Of a stretch of DNA of 64,000 nucleotides, positions 1-11,820 are shown piece after piece. The notes below the pieces were generated by a model that was given only the letters and a program-made list of their open reading frames with translations, did no database searches and had not been told where the DNA came from. The stretch spans positions 17,254,637 to 17,318,636 of the forward strand of contig CM026425.1 in assembly GCA_014871385.1 (NCBI GenBank), given 5' to 3'. This stretch comes from Ceratodon purpureus. Lineage: Eukaryota > Streptophyta > Bryopsida > Pseudoditrichales > Ditrichaceae. Position 1 is the first letter of the stretch; each line of letters opens with the position of its first letter. The translations under genes were made by a program, and so were the position numbers.

Positions 1-1117
1 TACTATGGAAAATATTTTAAGTTGAATAGTAGGAAGCCAATTATGGCAATCCACCACATCATATTTGTCTACGTTAAGAGCATCGCCCATGTGGTCGTCA
101 ACGCCCACGCCAACGGCCCCTGTACCGGCTCGGGTTTGGTGCCGCTTCTCACTGCGACCTGCTAAAGGGACCTCGGAGGCAAGCCACGGCCCTCAACTTG
201 GCCAACCCAACAAGTTGCCGTGGAGAACTCTTCCATACAGAGCGCCTTGAATCCTGTACGTGCTGACTTTTTCTTTAACTTCTTCTTGTTGACGTCATCA
301 CAATTGGAAGAACTATGAAGAGGCCAGCGCCTAGAGTTGCGCAATGAGGGTGGTTCAAGAGTGCTACTATGGGGACCACGAATGGAAATCAACCAAAACG
401 GGATAAGGGCTGGCTGTGGGTGAGGGGTGGATTGGGCTGATGGGTGATGGAGCCACGTTTAGAAATGGCAAGGGCTCGCCACCGGTGGCAATGGAAGCTA
501 CGGGTGCCAATGCTCTAAAACAATGTGTTGAACCTGACATGGTATCGTAATACAAATGAAATCACGCATATACACATGAAAAGTATTTGATAACCCCCAT
601 ACACATGAAGAAATGAAACACCTTTGGAGGTTCAAGTTCAAGTCTTTTAGCATATATACAGTCAATTTTACAATAATAGGCCATTACGCAAAATCCCATG
701 GTATCTATTACTAAATATTTTAAATAATTATAGTTTGTAATGTTTCAAAAGTGTCTTGTTGCAAGTTAATGTCAATTCTTTTTTATATTGCAAACACACA
801 TTAGAATTATTTGAAAATACAACCTTATTTAGACCTCAAAATCTTATTGTGTGAAAATATATCTAAACATTAAATATACATTAAATATACATTAAATATA
901 CATTAAAAATGTATGTTGTGTCAAAATTAATATAAAAAATCTAAAGAGCTTGAAATGACTCAAAAAAACAACCACCTAAGTGATAGACAAGGTTGATTTT
1001 TTTGGAAAGCCACATAAATAAGGTCTCTTGCAAGGTTTCATGTATGATTCCTATGAAAAATGGTCTGACAAACAATTTAGTGTAGTATAAATTTTTATTA
1101 AAAATTTGAAAACATAT

Positions 1118-1164
<47 letters not shown>

Positions 1165-2331
1165 CAACACTATAGATGGTTTGTCACTTGCTACATGAAT
1201 AATATCTGTATTTTTTGAAAAGATAAGATTTGCCTTCCAAAAATTGAATTCATTGATTTTTGTTGATTAATTTTTTTTTAAAAATGACCTAAAATAGCTT
1301 AGAAATAAAAAAACTGCAAACTATATAATTTATATTGTTTTTCTTTTTATCTTTATAATTTTCTAGTTTTTATATTTTATATTTTTTAAACTATTTTTGG
1401 TCAAACATCTTATTATACTACAATAGAATATATGTAATGTATAGTCTTGTCCTGAATTATGTTTCCTTGTATAATCAAAAAACATACTTGTCAATTGATT
1501 GTGTATAAAGATTTATTTCTTGTATTCATATTCATTTCTCATTAAGTTTTATTCTTTCTAATTTCATTCTATACTACTTCATCATTCAATTCTTTTTTAA
1601 AATGGATTTTTTCTAATTTTAACTTCTATCAAGGCAATTTTTAAGAATTAATGAACTTCTGTAAAGTATTGGTTTTATTTTATTATCTATTTCAATATAA
1701 GCATATATTAATATTGTATGTTACAAATGCATAATCCATAGAAAATAACATCAAGACTGAGTTGTTAAATAGCTTATGTAACTACTCTACTTTTTAGGAA
1801 TGAAACTTTCAAAATAGAAAGTTTAATGATGCACAAATTAGAAATAGGGAATTTCATCTTTTATTTGAATCAAGGTATCTTCACAAAAAGTATCAAAGAT
1901 GTGTATGCATTTCTACAAAGAGATGTTAGAATTATTAAATTATTGTCAATTGAACTCATTTTGATCTAGTAATTAATTCAATTTCCATACTAGAAGATTG
2001 TGATGCACTAGAGCGTCTAAATTGAAAGAAGATGTGGAAAATAAATAATTATGACATACATATTTTGAAGATTTGAGCCACTTACATCTTACAAGAAGTA
2101 GTTGAATACAAGAGGCTTCCATTTGGTTCATTGCATTTACTATTGACAAAGTAAGATTATTTTTAATTTTATAGCCATCGCTTTTTGACATGTTGCACGT
2201 TGGTTTCTTCAATGACATGTCCTTCTTGGAGTAATTCCTTGGAAATCCTTTGAAATACTTCTTTATCTTGTAAATCCTAATTTTATTCTTATGAATACAA
2301 ATGTTTCATTAAGTAGAATTCATTGCAAATC
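1..2331. other. AT-rich intergenic region, no gene seen
   Basis: The first 560 bases are moderately GC-rich but carry no convincing coding frame. The rest is strongly AT-rich with short runs of repeated ATTAAATATAC near 870-900. A (TA)n run lies at 1124-1162. The last few hundred bases presumably contain the promoter and leader of the gene starting at 2332. No RNA gene or recognisable transposon protein was seen. Confidence 0.6.
1124..1162. repeat. (TA)n microsatellite
   Basis: A nearly pure run of about 19 TA dinucleotides in AT-rich spacer. Confidence 0.95.
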
Positions 2332-3483
2332 ATGGCAACCGGTGGTGGAGATTTTCTTCGAAAATTGCAAAAAGAAGAAGAGATACAACAAAGGTTAAGC
2401 AAGGAATCAAGGCGACCAAAATACACAAAATTCTCCCAACAAGAGCTTAGCGCATGCAAGCCCTTGTTGACACCAATGTGCATTGTCTTTGTATACATTG
2501 CCATTGGTTTGGCATGCATTCCAGTTGGAATTATCACATTGCAAGCTTCATTGTCTGTTGTAGAGCTTAAGTTTAGGTATGACACAATTTGTGTCATGAA
2601 ATATGCAACAGCTACAAATCCCATGCTTACAGATGAGGCAAAGTCCGAATTTATGCAAGATTACAACAAACGAAAGAACTGCACCATCTCCATAGATGTT
2701 ACCAAGTACATGAAACAACCCATCTACATATATTACCAACTTGGAAACTATTTCCAAAACCACCGGCGGTATGTGAAAAGTATGAGTGAGCGGCAACTAC
2801 AAGGATTGCCTCCTTCAAAAGTAGACCTCAACAATTGCAAGCCCCAAGACATGGTTGGCGGACGGGTCATTGTTCCATGTGGCATGGTTGCGTGGAGCCT
2901 CTTCAATGACACATTTGACATTTCTACAAATGCTTTCTATACAGAAGAAGGCACTTTATTTGTCAACAAAACTGCAATTTCATGGAAGAGTGACCGAGAA
3001 GAGCGATTTAACAACACTATATTTCCTAGCTCAAACTTTGTCAACAACAACCGCACTACAGTTGTAAATGCTTCTCAAATTGGAGGCTCGTATCTCAACA
3101 ATAGTCAACCTTTAAGTATGGACGAAAACCTCATTGTGTGGATGCGCATAGCTGCTTTGCCAACATTTCGCAAACTTTATGGACGAATTGAAACTGACCT
3201 ACATCCTGGTACCACCTTAACTTTCAACATCAACAATTTTTATAATACATATGGCTTTCGTGGTAGCAAAGCGCTCATTCTTTCAACCACTAGTTGGATA
3301 GGAGGCAAAAACCACTTTTTGGGTTTCTCATATTTAATTGTAGGTGGCGCATGCATTCTTATCGGGTTCATCTTCCTCTTCATGCATTGTAAGAATCCTC
3401 GTCCTTTAGGTGATAAATCATATCTTTCGTGGGTGAAGAAGAGTGTGGCCACTGCCATATCGACATCACCAACCACAATGTGA
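2332..3483 (+). CDS. ALIS: CDC50/LEM3-family P4-ATPase beta subunit (ALA-interacting subunit, ALIS)
   Basis: A single-exon 383-residue protein of the CDC50/LEM3 family. In plants these ALIS proteins partner P4-ATPases (ALA flippases), enabling their exit from the ER and phospholipid flipping. The sequence shows a short cytosolic N-terminus, TM1 at about 48-72, a large lumenal loop and TM2 at about 330-351. Family signatures are FSQQELSACKPLLTP before TM1, CTISIDVTKYMKQPIYIYY, IVPCGMVAWSLFNDTF, and LIVWMRIAALPTFRKLYG before TM2. The loop has at least seven N-glycosylation sequons (NCT, NDT, NKT, NNT, NRT, NAS, NNS). I start at the ATG at 2332; an upstream TTG in frame is not a likely start. 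The familiar Arabidopsis ALIS genes are, as I recall, split by introns, so an uninterrupted frame suggests a retrocopy, although length (usual about 350) and domains are intact. Confidence 0.93.
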   Translation: MATGGGDFLRKLQKEEEIQQRLSKESRRPKYTKFSQQELSACKPLLTPMCIVFVYIAIGLACIPVGIITLQASLSVVELKFRYDTICVMKYATATNPMLTDEAKSEFMQDYNKRKNCTISIDVTKYMKQPIYIYYQLGNYFQNHRRYVKSMSERQLQGLPPSKVDLNNCKPQDMVGGRVIVPCGMVAWSLFNDTFDISTNAFYTEEGTLFVNKTAISWKSDREERFNNTIFPSSNFVNNNRTTVVNASQIGGSYLNNSQPLSMDENLIVWMRIAALPTFRKLYGRIETDLHPGTTLTFNINNFYNTYGFRGSKALILSTTSWIGGKNHFLGFSYLIVGGACILIGFIFLFMHCKNPRPLGDKSYLSWVKKSVATAISTSPTTM

Positions 3484-4626
3484 TGCACATTGAAGGTGAA
3501 AGTTGCTACATGAAAGAATATAAAATGAAATATAAAACATAAATATGATGCCAATTGCTTTGTCAACAATGGCAATTTGAAGTGATTCTTTTGATATATG
3601 ATTGATAAAATATTCTGTCACACTATCATGGTAGCATTTTATTGTGATGATTTTGAATATACACATCCTAAAGCATTTATTACCATTAATTGTGAATATA
3701 ATGATGAAAAATATAAGCAGTTATGATAAATGAATCAATGTTTTCTAAAAGTCATTGTTGTCAGACCTAAATTATGTACATTTATCTTCTGCCATGTTAC
3801 ATTTTATCAAAAACAGTATTCTTCATAATAAGAGAGTGTCTATTTTTATTAGAATTTGTTATTGAATAAATTTGTTGAAATTAGCTATTAAACATATTTG
3901 AGGTCTAATTAGTTCACCAAACCATTTTCAATAACAATGGAATTATTCCTTGATAATTCCATTGAACATATACAACAGCACGGCACAAGTTTCCAAGGTA
4001 ATAAAAAATTAAAACTAAAATGGAAAACGATCCATGTCAAAATGAAGCCCTGAACCTGAATTACATTCCTTTCTTGCATCTGCACAGTGGAAACAAATGC
4101 ATAGTTCAAAAATGGAGACATGCCATTCTAAATTACAAAAGTTCAGCCTCTGTTTTCTGATACTGCCTTCATGAATCAAATTCTCTTGCAACATAAAAGG
4201 AGATTTACCTTCATGTGAAATGACACTTTTCCTTAGTACAACATCAGGCTCTGAGTCTAGAAAATACTGCAGAAGAGAAATCCAGCAGAGCCTTTCTGCA
4301 TTGATCTGAAATGCAACAGGTCTGTTGAAATATGCAAGACGGTCTTTGTTTGACAATGAAGTTTACACAAAGGACACTCTCTCAGGCAATGTCCCCAATA
4401 AACCTCTCCAATGACCAATGCAACCAAGTGAAAACTCTCCATGGTTCTAGGTGATGCTAAATGCCGGTTCGCTCTCATGAAATCATTTTATTGCTCACAT
4501 CACCTCAACAGTGCATCCAATATTCGGTGCTTGCTGCTCAGCACTGAGCAGCGTGACCAAATAGCTGATGGCAATTTTTCCTCGATGATCAAATCCTCAA
4601 TTCAAATCTCAACTTTGGGCTTCAGC
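3484..4626. other. Intergenic/3' flanks of two converging genes
   Basis: The AT-rich first half is the 3' flank of the ALIS gene. From about 3900 the composition becomes more balanced and probably includes the 3' UTR of the minus-strand MIC10 gene. No coding frame with family resemblance was seen. Confidence 0.5.
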
Positions 4627-4911
4627 TCAAGCTTCGGCTTCAACAGGCTTCGGCTTGGGAGCATCCACATGCTTTGGTGCTGAAAAATTTGCACCAAACT
4701 GGCCCCGGAAAAGCTCAGATGAGTCTGTGAAGGCTGAGCCCACTCCTGCACCTGCCCCAAAAGCCACAGCAGCCCAGCGTGTTGTAGGACTCCTGAAGAG
4801 GAGGAGGGCACTTGCAGCTCCGGAAACGGAGCCATAGACAAGGCGTCTCAACGTGATGTCAATGGCAGCATCCCAGTTCTGGACATAATCGAGTTGAGGT
4901 GGTCGCTCCAT
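4627..4911 (-). CDS. MIC10: MICOS complex subunit Mic10-like protein
   Basis: A 94-residue protein read on the minus strand. It matches the Mic10/MINOS1 (DUF543) family, which sits in the mitochondrial inner membrane, forms hairpin oligomers and bends the membrane at cristae junctions in the MICOS complex. The diagnostic stretch runs NWDAAIDITLRRLVYG, then SVSGAASALLLFRSPTTRW, then the glycine-rich second helix AFGAGAGVGSAF. It has both short membrane helices with glycine motifs (GSVSG and GAGAGVG) separated by a positively charged turn. The tail is Pro/Lys/Glu-rich, as in plant members, which are about 90-100 residues. I choose the ATG at 4909-4911. Directly upstream lies an acceptor-like ATTCAG, so the 5' UTR is probably spliced. 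Confidence 0.87.
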   Translation of the reverse strand: MERPPQLDYVQNWDAAIDITLRRLVYGSVSGAASALLLFRSPTTRWAAVAFGAGAGVGSAFTDSSELFRGQFGANFSAPKHVDAPKPKPVEAEA

Positions 4912-6300
4912 CTCCTGAATCACCACATTCCATAAAGGACAATTCTGTCAGGTTACCATACTTCCACATGTCAGAGCACGGCTGATGGAGATCATCGCCC
5001 GCTTGACCAGAAATCCGCAAGGAGCAGAGAAATATTTTACTCATAAACTCTTGTATTCCCGATCTTCTCAAGGAAACCCCCTCTGACATCATGCCATTCT
5101 ACTCTTACGATAACTTAACTACTGTCAAAAGTGGGAGAGCTTGCCAAGGCACAAACTCGTCGCGGAGACCTCATGTTCTCATTCTTCAATCCATTTCCGG
5201 CAACCCAATAATGTTAACAAACATGTACCCAATTCAAGACGTAAAGCTCATCTGCTACCTAACGTAAAGCACTGTCGCACTTAAATAGAACCAATGTACA
5301 GTACAAGCTGCTACAGCTTCGGTCGTGACATACATTGTCACATTGGCCAATATGGAGGGAAAGAGATAACATACGGGAAATCAAGTGAAGATAACCTAAT
5401 TACCCACTCTCAAAATCAACTCCCTGAAATTCAAATAGGATTCAGAATCCACTCGAACGTCACTCAAGTCACCTCCTACTCACAAAACAGGACATGTACA
5501 AGATGTAGCGAAGCTCAGATGACCCACGCCGTCACCATTTCTCCAGCCAAACCAGCTTTCAGGGAATGCCGCTGTGGAAACCCACAACAAATCTACACTA
5601 GGGTTTCAACTTCAAAACCCATGAGCACAACTTTGATCAAATCTAAACCGCAAATTCAACTGATGCCTTCCCGAAAGATTCTCTACTATCCCAATTCGAG
5701 TCATCCCAAGGCTGAAAATTCAGGAGCACAGCAAACTGGACAAGACTCAACACAGAGTGAGATAAAAACTGAACCCTAAAATTGAAATAATCCAGCGAAG
5801 AAAACCGGTCCAGTTGATCTTCGACCTGGATGCGAGCATCAGCTAACCCTATACCAAGCTCCCTGTCACAGACTCTCATTCTACTTCTCTCCACGCCAAC
5901 AATCCCAGCTCCTTCCACCAGAACCGGAAACCCTCACCTCTCAACATCCCAACCAGTGACACCTCTCAACAACCCAAATTCTTCAACTCCATAAACCTCC
6001 AACTCACACTCCCCCCGAGCTCAAAAAACCCCCACATCATCAAAACCCATCCCACCCCATCTCCCCCAAAAACCACGCCCAGCAACAAACTTCAAAAAAC
6101 AACATTCGTTGAACCAAATTCCACGCCATACCAAAAGATTCTCCGTCTTCTTCTTCTTCGTCTCCTTCTCCAGATGATGCAAGAGCGCGTGCCGTCCGAG
6201 AACCGATCCAAACACACACTAAACTCAACAACCCAAGCTCACAAATTCTCTCAAAACACTAATTACTCTCCTCCCTGCCGAACTCCACATTTGCAAACCC
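4912..6300 (-). other. Probable 5' leader/intron and promoter of the MIC10 gene
   Basis: This stretch is CT/CA-rich on the plus strand, hence GA/GT-rich in the direction of MIC10 transcription, like the leader of the HD-Zip gene at the other end of the window. An acceptor-like ATTCAG abuts the MIC10 start codon. A GAAGAAGAAGAAGA-type run near 6150 (minus strand) suggests the transcription start area. Open frames here show no conserved domain, and I treat them as chance. Confidence 0.45.
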
Positions 6301-6800
6301 TTGTCACTAGCCACCTCGATTGGCTGGCTAGGACATCTTCCAGCCGTCGATCTCTGTTATGCGATCTCGACCGTCGATCTCCTTGGAGGCGGGGCCGTAC
6401 TAAGGATCGGAGACATGGTTTGGGACTTGAATAGGGACATGGTTTGGGACTTGAATAGGGACATGTTTTGGGACTTGGATCGGGGACATGGTTTGGGACC
6501 TGGAGCGGGGACATGGTTTGGGACTTGGAGCGGGACATGGTTTGGGACTTGGAGCGGGGACATGGTTTGGGACTTGGAGCGGGGACATGGTTTGGGACTT
6601 GGAGCGGGGACATGGTTTGGGACTTGGAGCGGGGACATGGTTTGGGACTTGGAGCGGGGACATGGTTTGGGACTTGGAGCGGGAAGGAGGGCATCAGGCT
6701 GAGATGGGTTTGGGCTGAAGGGAGTGGGGGCTGAGGGGTATGGAGAGAGGCATTGTTTTACTTTTTTATTTTTCCACCATCTCTCCAACTTGGCGTTGTT
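6301..6800 (-). repeat. Dispersed repeat, copy A (host of the 25-base minisatellite)
   Basis: The minus strand of this block resembles the plus strand of about 12,205-12,510. Shared landmarks in order are CCAAGTTGGAGAGATGGTGG (compare CCAAGTTGAAGAGAGGGTG), a C-rich stretch with CTCAGCCC and CCTCCTTCCCG, the minisatellite unit core CCAAGTCCCAAAC, and GATCGACGGTCGAGATCGCAT (compare GATCGACGGTGGAAATCGCAT), followed by GATGTCC. The two copies are inverted relative to each other. No protein domain or terminal repeat was recognised, so this is an unclassified, probably non-autonomous, dispersed element. Confidence 0.7.
6413..6683 (+). repeat. Minisatellite, about 11 copies of a 24-25 base unit
   Basis: The unit is ACATGGTTTGGGACTTGGAG followed by CGGGG. 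Copies start at 6413, 6437, 6461, 6486, 6511, 6535, 6560, 6585, 6610, 6635 and 6660. The first three are divergent (AATAGGG or GATCGGGG ends); the last five are essentially identical, suggesting recent expansion towards the 3' end. Because 25 is not a multiple of three and the unit lacks stops, all frames stay open, which creates artificial open frames on both strands. Confidence 0.95.
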
Positions 6801-9800
6801 CTATTTTATACAATGAATAACAAGACGTGTGGGACCTTAAGGTTCACCTACAAATACAAAACTCGGAAAAGTTGAAACTAAAGCAGAGGGTTCAAGGTAC
6901 GTAGGAGTATGAGCATACACAAGTAGAGAAAGAAGTGCATCAACAATGTACTTTCACTAGAAAAATAAGTAGGTTTCATCCATTAGTTTTGTGAGCGAGC
7001 ATAATGTGTCATCAAATCGAGTTGAAGCCATAAAATCGATCTCCTTCCGATTGAAGCTAAATTAGTGTAGTGAATTTAAGTTTTTCAATTGTAATCAAAT
7101 TTGGGCTCATTACCATGGTTGATTAATTCTTTTAAATATATACTTAATTTTTTTTTTTCGACACTATGATGTTATCCATTACAACATATATGATATACAT
7201 AAACATTCATTATGATTCCAACGCTCAATCTAAAAATATAAATTTTGTTTTTGTTACCTAAAGCATTTAGTAGTAAATGTAAATATTGACCTAAAACATT
7301 TTTCATTTAATTTGGGTGTAGCAATGTAGTTTACAAAGTGTAAAGTATTGAAGTTTTGATGGTTATAGGTCCATCACTTTAAGATCAATTGGTATTTTAT
7401 TATGAATTTCTACAACCAAAAAATACTTCTGCCTAAATTTACATGTTTTTTTAAATGGATGTCATACTTGATTGCATGAAAAATAAAGTCTAGTTTTTTC
7501 AAGATTTGTGGGAATAAACATATAATCAATCTTTTTGTCTTATTTCGTATATTCTTATTCTTGAGTACATAAAATAACATGCTATGAAATTCTACTAAAA
7601 AACATTCTAGCAATACATCCACCTCTTACACTTCATTTCAACAACAATATCACTACACCTTAGGACGAATGATTTTATAATAGCATAACAACACAAGGCG
7701 AAAAGTTAGAGCAGTTAGAGTGAGCAATTGCAATAATTACAGAAGAAACTACAAATTCAAGCCGTTGTGTTATACAGCTTTACCAAAACAAAAACGCATA
7801 TATCTTTCGAACCTCCCTAGTTTCGTGCTATAATTGAAGTTAGACAGCATCATCCCAAAACATAGACAAGATAATGCACATCTAAAATTATTAACAACAG
7901 TAAAACTTAGGGGAAAAAATAGCATATTTCAAATTCCAAGTAGCCGACCTAGTGACTCGGCAGCCATACTCTGACTGAGAATGAAAACACAAAATAAGTA
8001 ATAAGTAAAACCGGCCACAACATATACATTACCCTGTAACAAGTTTTGCAACCTCACATCAAACCTCACACTAAAACATTTATCACACTCACTACAACAA
8101 GATGTTGACCATAAAATTTTGCATGTACCACCGCTTGGACATAAGAAGAAGGCTCAATTTTAGTTTACAGTAATTATACAATAAAGTAATTTTCTACTTT
8201 TCTCAATTTTTTTGTTATACCATACAATTGTGATAGTAAGGAATAACTTGGTGTTACAAAAAGATGAGAAAAAGGTCATTTAATACTTTATTTTGTAACC
8301 AAACTAAAACTTTGGAATCATCATTAAAATTTTGAATTGCAATTGGACACAAAAATATCTATCCATTACTTTTTATATCACCATATTGTTCCTCTTTACA
8401 ACTTGTACCTTCTACAAAAAAATTGGATCCAGGAGCTATTGGGTATCATATATGATTTTTTTTTAACAAAAGCCCAAAAGTTAACAAATTAGCTCTATTT
8501 CATAAACCGTTCATTTCTAATATACCAAATTTTGCCTAAAAATGCTTTATGCCTGAACATTGGTACATGCAAAATTTGTAGTACAGGTCCAACAGTAGAA
8601 ACCTCATAAACATACAAACTAAATCCAGAGGATAGTGGAGGTACATCAGGACAAACCTTTTTGGAAAAGTGAGGAGAAATATAGGACATAGCATGACCGC
8701 AATCTTTCTTGCAGCTGAAACATGCACATAATCCTTGATTTTGAGTTCTTCATATCTTTTCACATTTAAGTCTTAGTGTTGTTGTCAATTATTAAAGGCT
8801 AAACCTCACCTATGAACACTACAGAAAATTGGGTGAGAGGTGGGGACCATATGGAGCTTTTGTTGGTCACAATCCATATCTGAATTCAACATGCCAATTT
8901 GTAAGTAGCTGTATGTGTTGCAAAACATCATGTCAAGGATTCGGAAGTACACTGCTAAACTTGCTTCCCAAGAGTAAAAGACAAAAATATAATTCTGTTA
9001 CGTATCAATTTGAAAGATCTATGTTACAAAACTCACAATCCTTCATGCAGTATCATGATTTCCAATTAAAGTTGAATATACCAATTCTAAGTAAAAAATA
9101 GAAAATTTCATAATTCTCATAATTAGAAATGAATGTAAAGGTTACGGACCTAACTAGAGAATAATGTAAAAGTTATGGACTAAGCTAGAGAGCTTGTTCC
9201 ATAGCAAGAAATGATACAATGACATATGGACCTCAAGGTGGAAGTCTCCGTCAAACAAAAGAACACTAATTTCTAGATCATACATAAATTTTTTATTTTC
9301 TTAGACTCGTTTTTACTTTTACTCACATGTTTTTGAACATTAATATTCACTCTAAATTAAATCCCATCACTTTAATTATTCATATTTGATAAAATAATAG
9401 AGGTTTTTTCATCATTTTGAAATAAATTGAAACACAATATTGTAATGGAATTTTAAATCAATATAGAAGAGTCCAAAATTGTACACAATTTGTAGAATTC
9501 CATGCATTGCATACATAATCCAAAGGAATCGTTCTCCAATTTGACATTTAATTGTCAAATTAAATGTCATCTAAAGAACCAGGGACAGAGATACTAAGAC
9601 CAATTAAGGCCTGAAGATCAGATAAACTAAGAGCGCAAGCATCCAGAGAAACAAGTATGTAGAAACTCTAAGCCAAGAACGACTGATAACTAAAGAACCA
9701 TAATAAAAAAAGAACCTAAGAAATCTTAGAACTAGTTCAAGTCCAGCTGAAACTACACCTAAAGAAAAAAGTCATAGGCCAGATCCTGAAAAAAAAGAAA

Positions 9801-10048
9801 ATGTCTTCAAATGGAAAATCTCCAATCACCAAGACCGGGAGAAAGTGATGATGCGACGATGCAACAGTGTAGTGAACAGCCATCCTGAAGTTGAGAGTAA
9901 CCTCCAGCAATCCAGCTGGAGTATTTTCGGTCTCGCCACTGTCATAGCGGAGTTTCGATCCTGGAACCTATAGGTTGCTGTCCCACTGCAGCGTGGTAGG
10001 CTAATTGGTAACCAGGCGCAGCTGATTGGGATCTTGACTGGGATCTCC

Positions 10049-10090
10049 GGGAGCGTCTACGTTCCCAATGTTGGGAGCGTAGGCGCTTCC
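10049..10090. repeat. Perfectly pairing 20-bp hairpin with a 2-base loop
   Basis: The left arm GGGAGCGTCTACGTTCCCAA (10,049-10,068) and right arm TTGGGAGCGTAGGCGCTTCC (10,071-10,090) pair along all 20 positions if three G-U wobbles are allowed. It sits at the 3' edge of a GC-balanced patch inside AT-rich DNA. It could be the terminal hairpin of a decayed transposon. Confidence 0.8.
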
Positions 10091-10246
10091 TTAAGGTCCC
10101 ATAAAAATATTAGATTAATTTTGAAGTCAATTAACGAAATTTAAAATTGAATGAAAATTAATATTGTTAAAAGCTTTAGAATTATTAGATGAAGAATTAT
10201 TCAAATATTTTTTTAAATTATTATCTCACACTTAATATGTCAAGTA

Positions 10247-11820
10247 TATGTCATTCGCCCTTTAAGTTTGATTTTGTCGAAGTTTGAATGCAATGCATTA
10301 TAATTGAATTTTTTGTAACTTCTGTTTAGTTGTATTAGGAAGTAGATGATGAATGACAATGGTTGCAGTGAAATATGTGTTGCAATGAATTGGGTGAAAC
10401 ATTATAGTATTGAAGTATGTGCTTCAATCATTCACTTACATGATACAAAAAAGATGGTGGTATCATGTACTACATATTAATTAAGAGATGATGAATCTTG
10501 AAATTACTCTAATACCACCTAAGCATGTATCATAGTTATAATTATAATTTGTAATGGTTGTTAGATGACATTTTCTCCAATTTGAGTCAATTTTTTATAT
10601 ATAAATTCTACAACATTGCGTAATTAAATAAGGTATAGTAAATGTAATAAATTTCAAAATTATGAAAATATGTTGAATTTTGGTGGATTTCAAAATGATT
10701 TTTGTAAGTATTTGATGATTCATTTATGACGCATTGGAAATGTAATTATAATTTTGTGATGAATATGAATTTATATCAATATATTGGATTCTATTCATTT
10801 GTAAATCTAATAAAAATTACGAAGGATAATTAATTTCTAAATGATTATACGGATTTCTATGACTTTTATAATCTATTCAAATTTCTTATTCAAAATATCA
10901 ATCATTTCATTCAAAATACTAATATTTATTCTATTTTTAATTTTTCAATTTTAATGAATGTGATAAAAAAATCTAATAAATTATTCATAAACTTCACATT
11001 CAACATACTTATTCACTTTCAGTGTTTAATTACCACTTTACTCTTAGTATATGAATAAATTATGGAATTTTAAAGTTTATAGTTCAAATGTCATTAATCT
11101 GACTAATCCTTCAACAAGGGATTAGTCCCATTAGTCACCCTTGAACTACAAACTTGAAAATTCCATAATTTATTCATATAATATTTATATTATACGGTAC
11201 ACATGAATATGCATTGAAATTGATATCTATACATGCGCAATAAATTATAGACTATGTGCATAGTACACAAAAACTATTCTCGAACAAGTTTTCTTCATAT
11301 TTTTACTATGACCACATAGAAATGTAGGTTTATTATAAAATAAAGTCAATACTACAAATTTAACATGATTACATATCTACACATCAAAAATTTCAACTAT
11401 ATTTAGTATTATAAATATGCATACATGAGCTATAGAAGTTAAAAGGTAAAAGTGATTCATTTTTTATTTTTTTAAATTTTTTTTCATGTAATCATTTTAT
11501 CACTTCTCAAAAAAAAGTATTAGTTAGATTGTTGCAAGGTGCACATCTTACATTACTAAACTTTAAATAGTCACTTTTTAGGAATCAAATTTTAGAAAGT
11601 AGACACTAAATTTTTTCAATTATAAGGTTTCATAGGATCTCATATTGGCAATATTGAATTGTTAATTTTCATTGAAATTGAATTAGAATAATATTAACAA
11701 AAATTTGAATATATATAAGAAACAAAAATTTACATTTCAATTTCAAGACTTCAGGTGTATCATAATGCTATGCATTCAAACTTTGATAAAATCAAACTTA
11801 ACCATCAAGGCGAACGACAT
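10247..11820. repeat. Long inverted repeat, probable foldback/MITE-like element
   Basis: Outer arms: ATGTCATTCGCC followed by TTTAAGTTTGATTTTGTCGA and AGTTTGAATGCAATGCATTA at 10,247-10,304. The reverse complement lies at 11,759-11,820, reading ATGTCGTTCGCC, then TTAAGTTTGATTTTATCAAA, then GTTTGAATGCATAGCATTA. The arms are clearly related but diverged. The roughly 1.45 kb interior has no coding capacity and contains a second, tighter inverted repeat. The true ends were not resolved. Confidence 0.65.
11048..11180. repeat. Inner inverted repeat with about 62-base arms
   Basis: The left arm starts TATATGAATAAATTATGGAA and ends GACTAATCC; the right arm is its reverse complement with roughly ten mismatches. 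The spacer is about nine bases (TTCAACAAG). It lies inside the larger inverted repeat at 10,247-11,820 and would form a long imperfect hairpin RNA. Confidence 0.85.

Noticed and set aside
2289..2624. Antisense frames inside the ALIS gene
   Set aside because: Shadows of the strong CDC50 coding frame.
5294..5779. 161-codon plus-strand frame
   Set aside because: It lies antisense in the probable leader/intron of MIC10, has low complexity and shows no recognisable domain.
6263..6788. Several overlapping open frames on both strands with Trp/Gly-rich or Pro/Ser-rich peptides
   Set aside because: They arise because the 25-base minisatellite unit has no stop in any frame. There is no start context, domain or codon signal.
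8829..9101. 90-codon plus-strand frame with several cysteines
   Set aside because: No family pattern, AT-rich surroundings, no splice or promoter context.
9945..9965. GTTTCGATCC resembling a tRNA T-arm/B box
   Set aside because: No matching A box, acceptor stem or anticodon arm at the right distance, so no tRNA gene can be supported.
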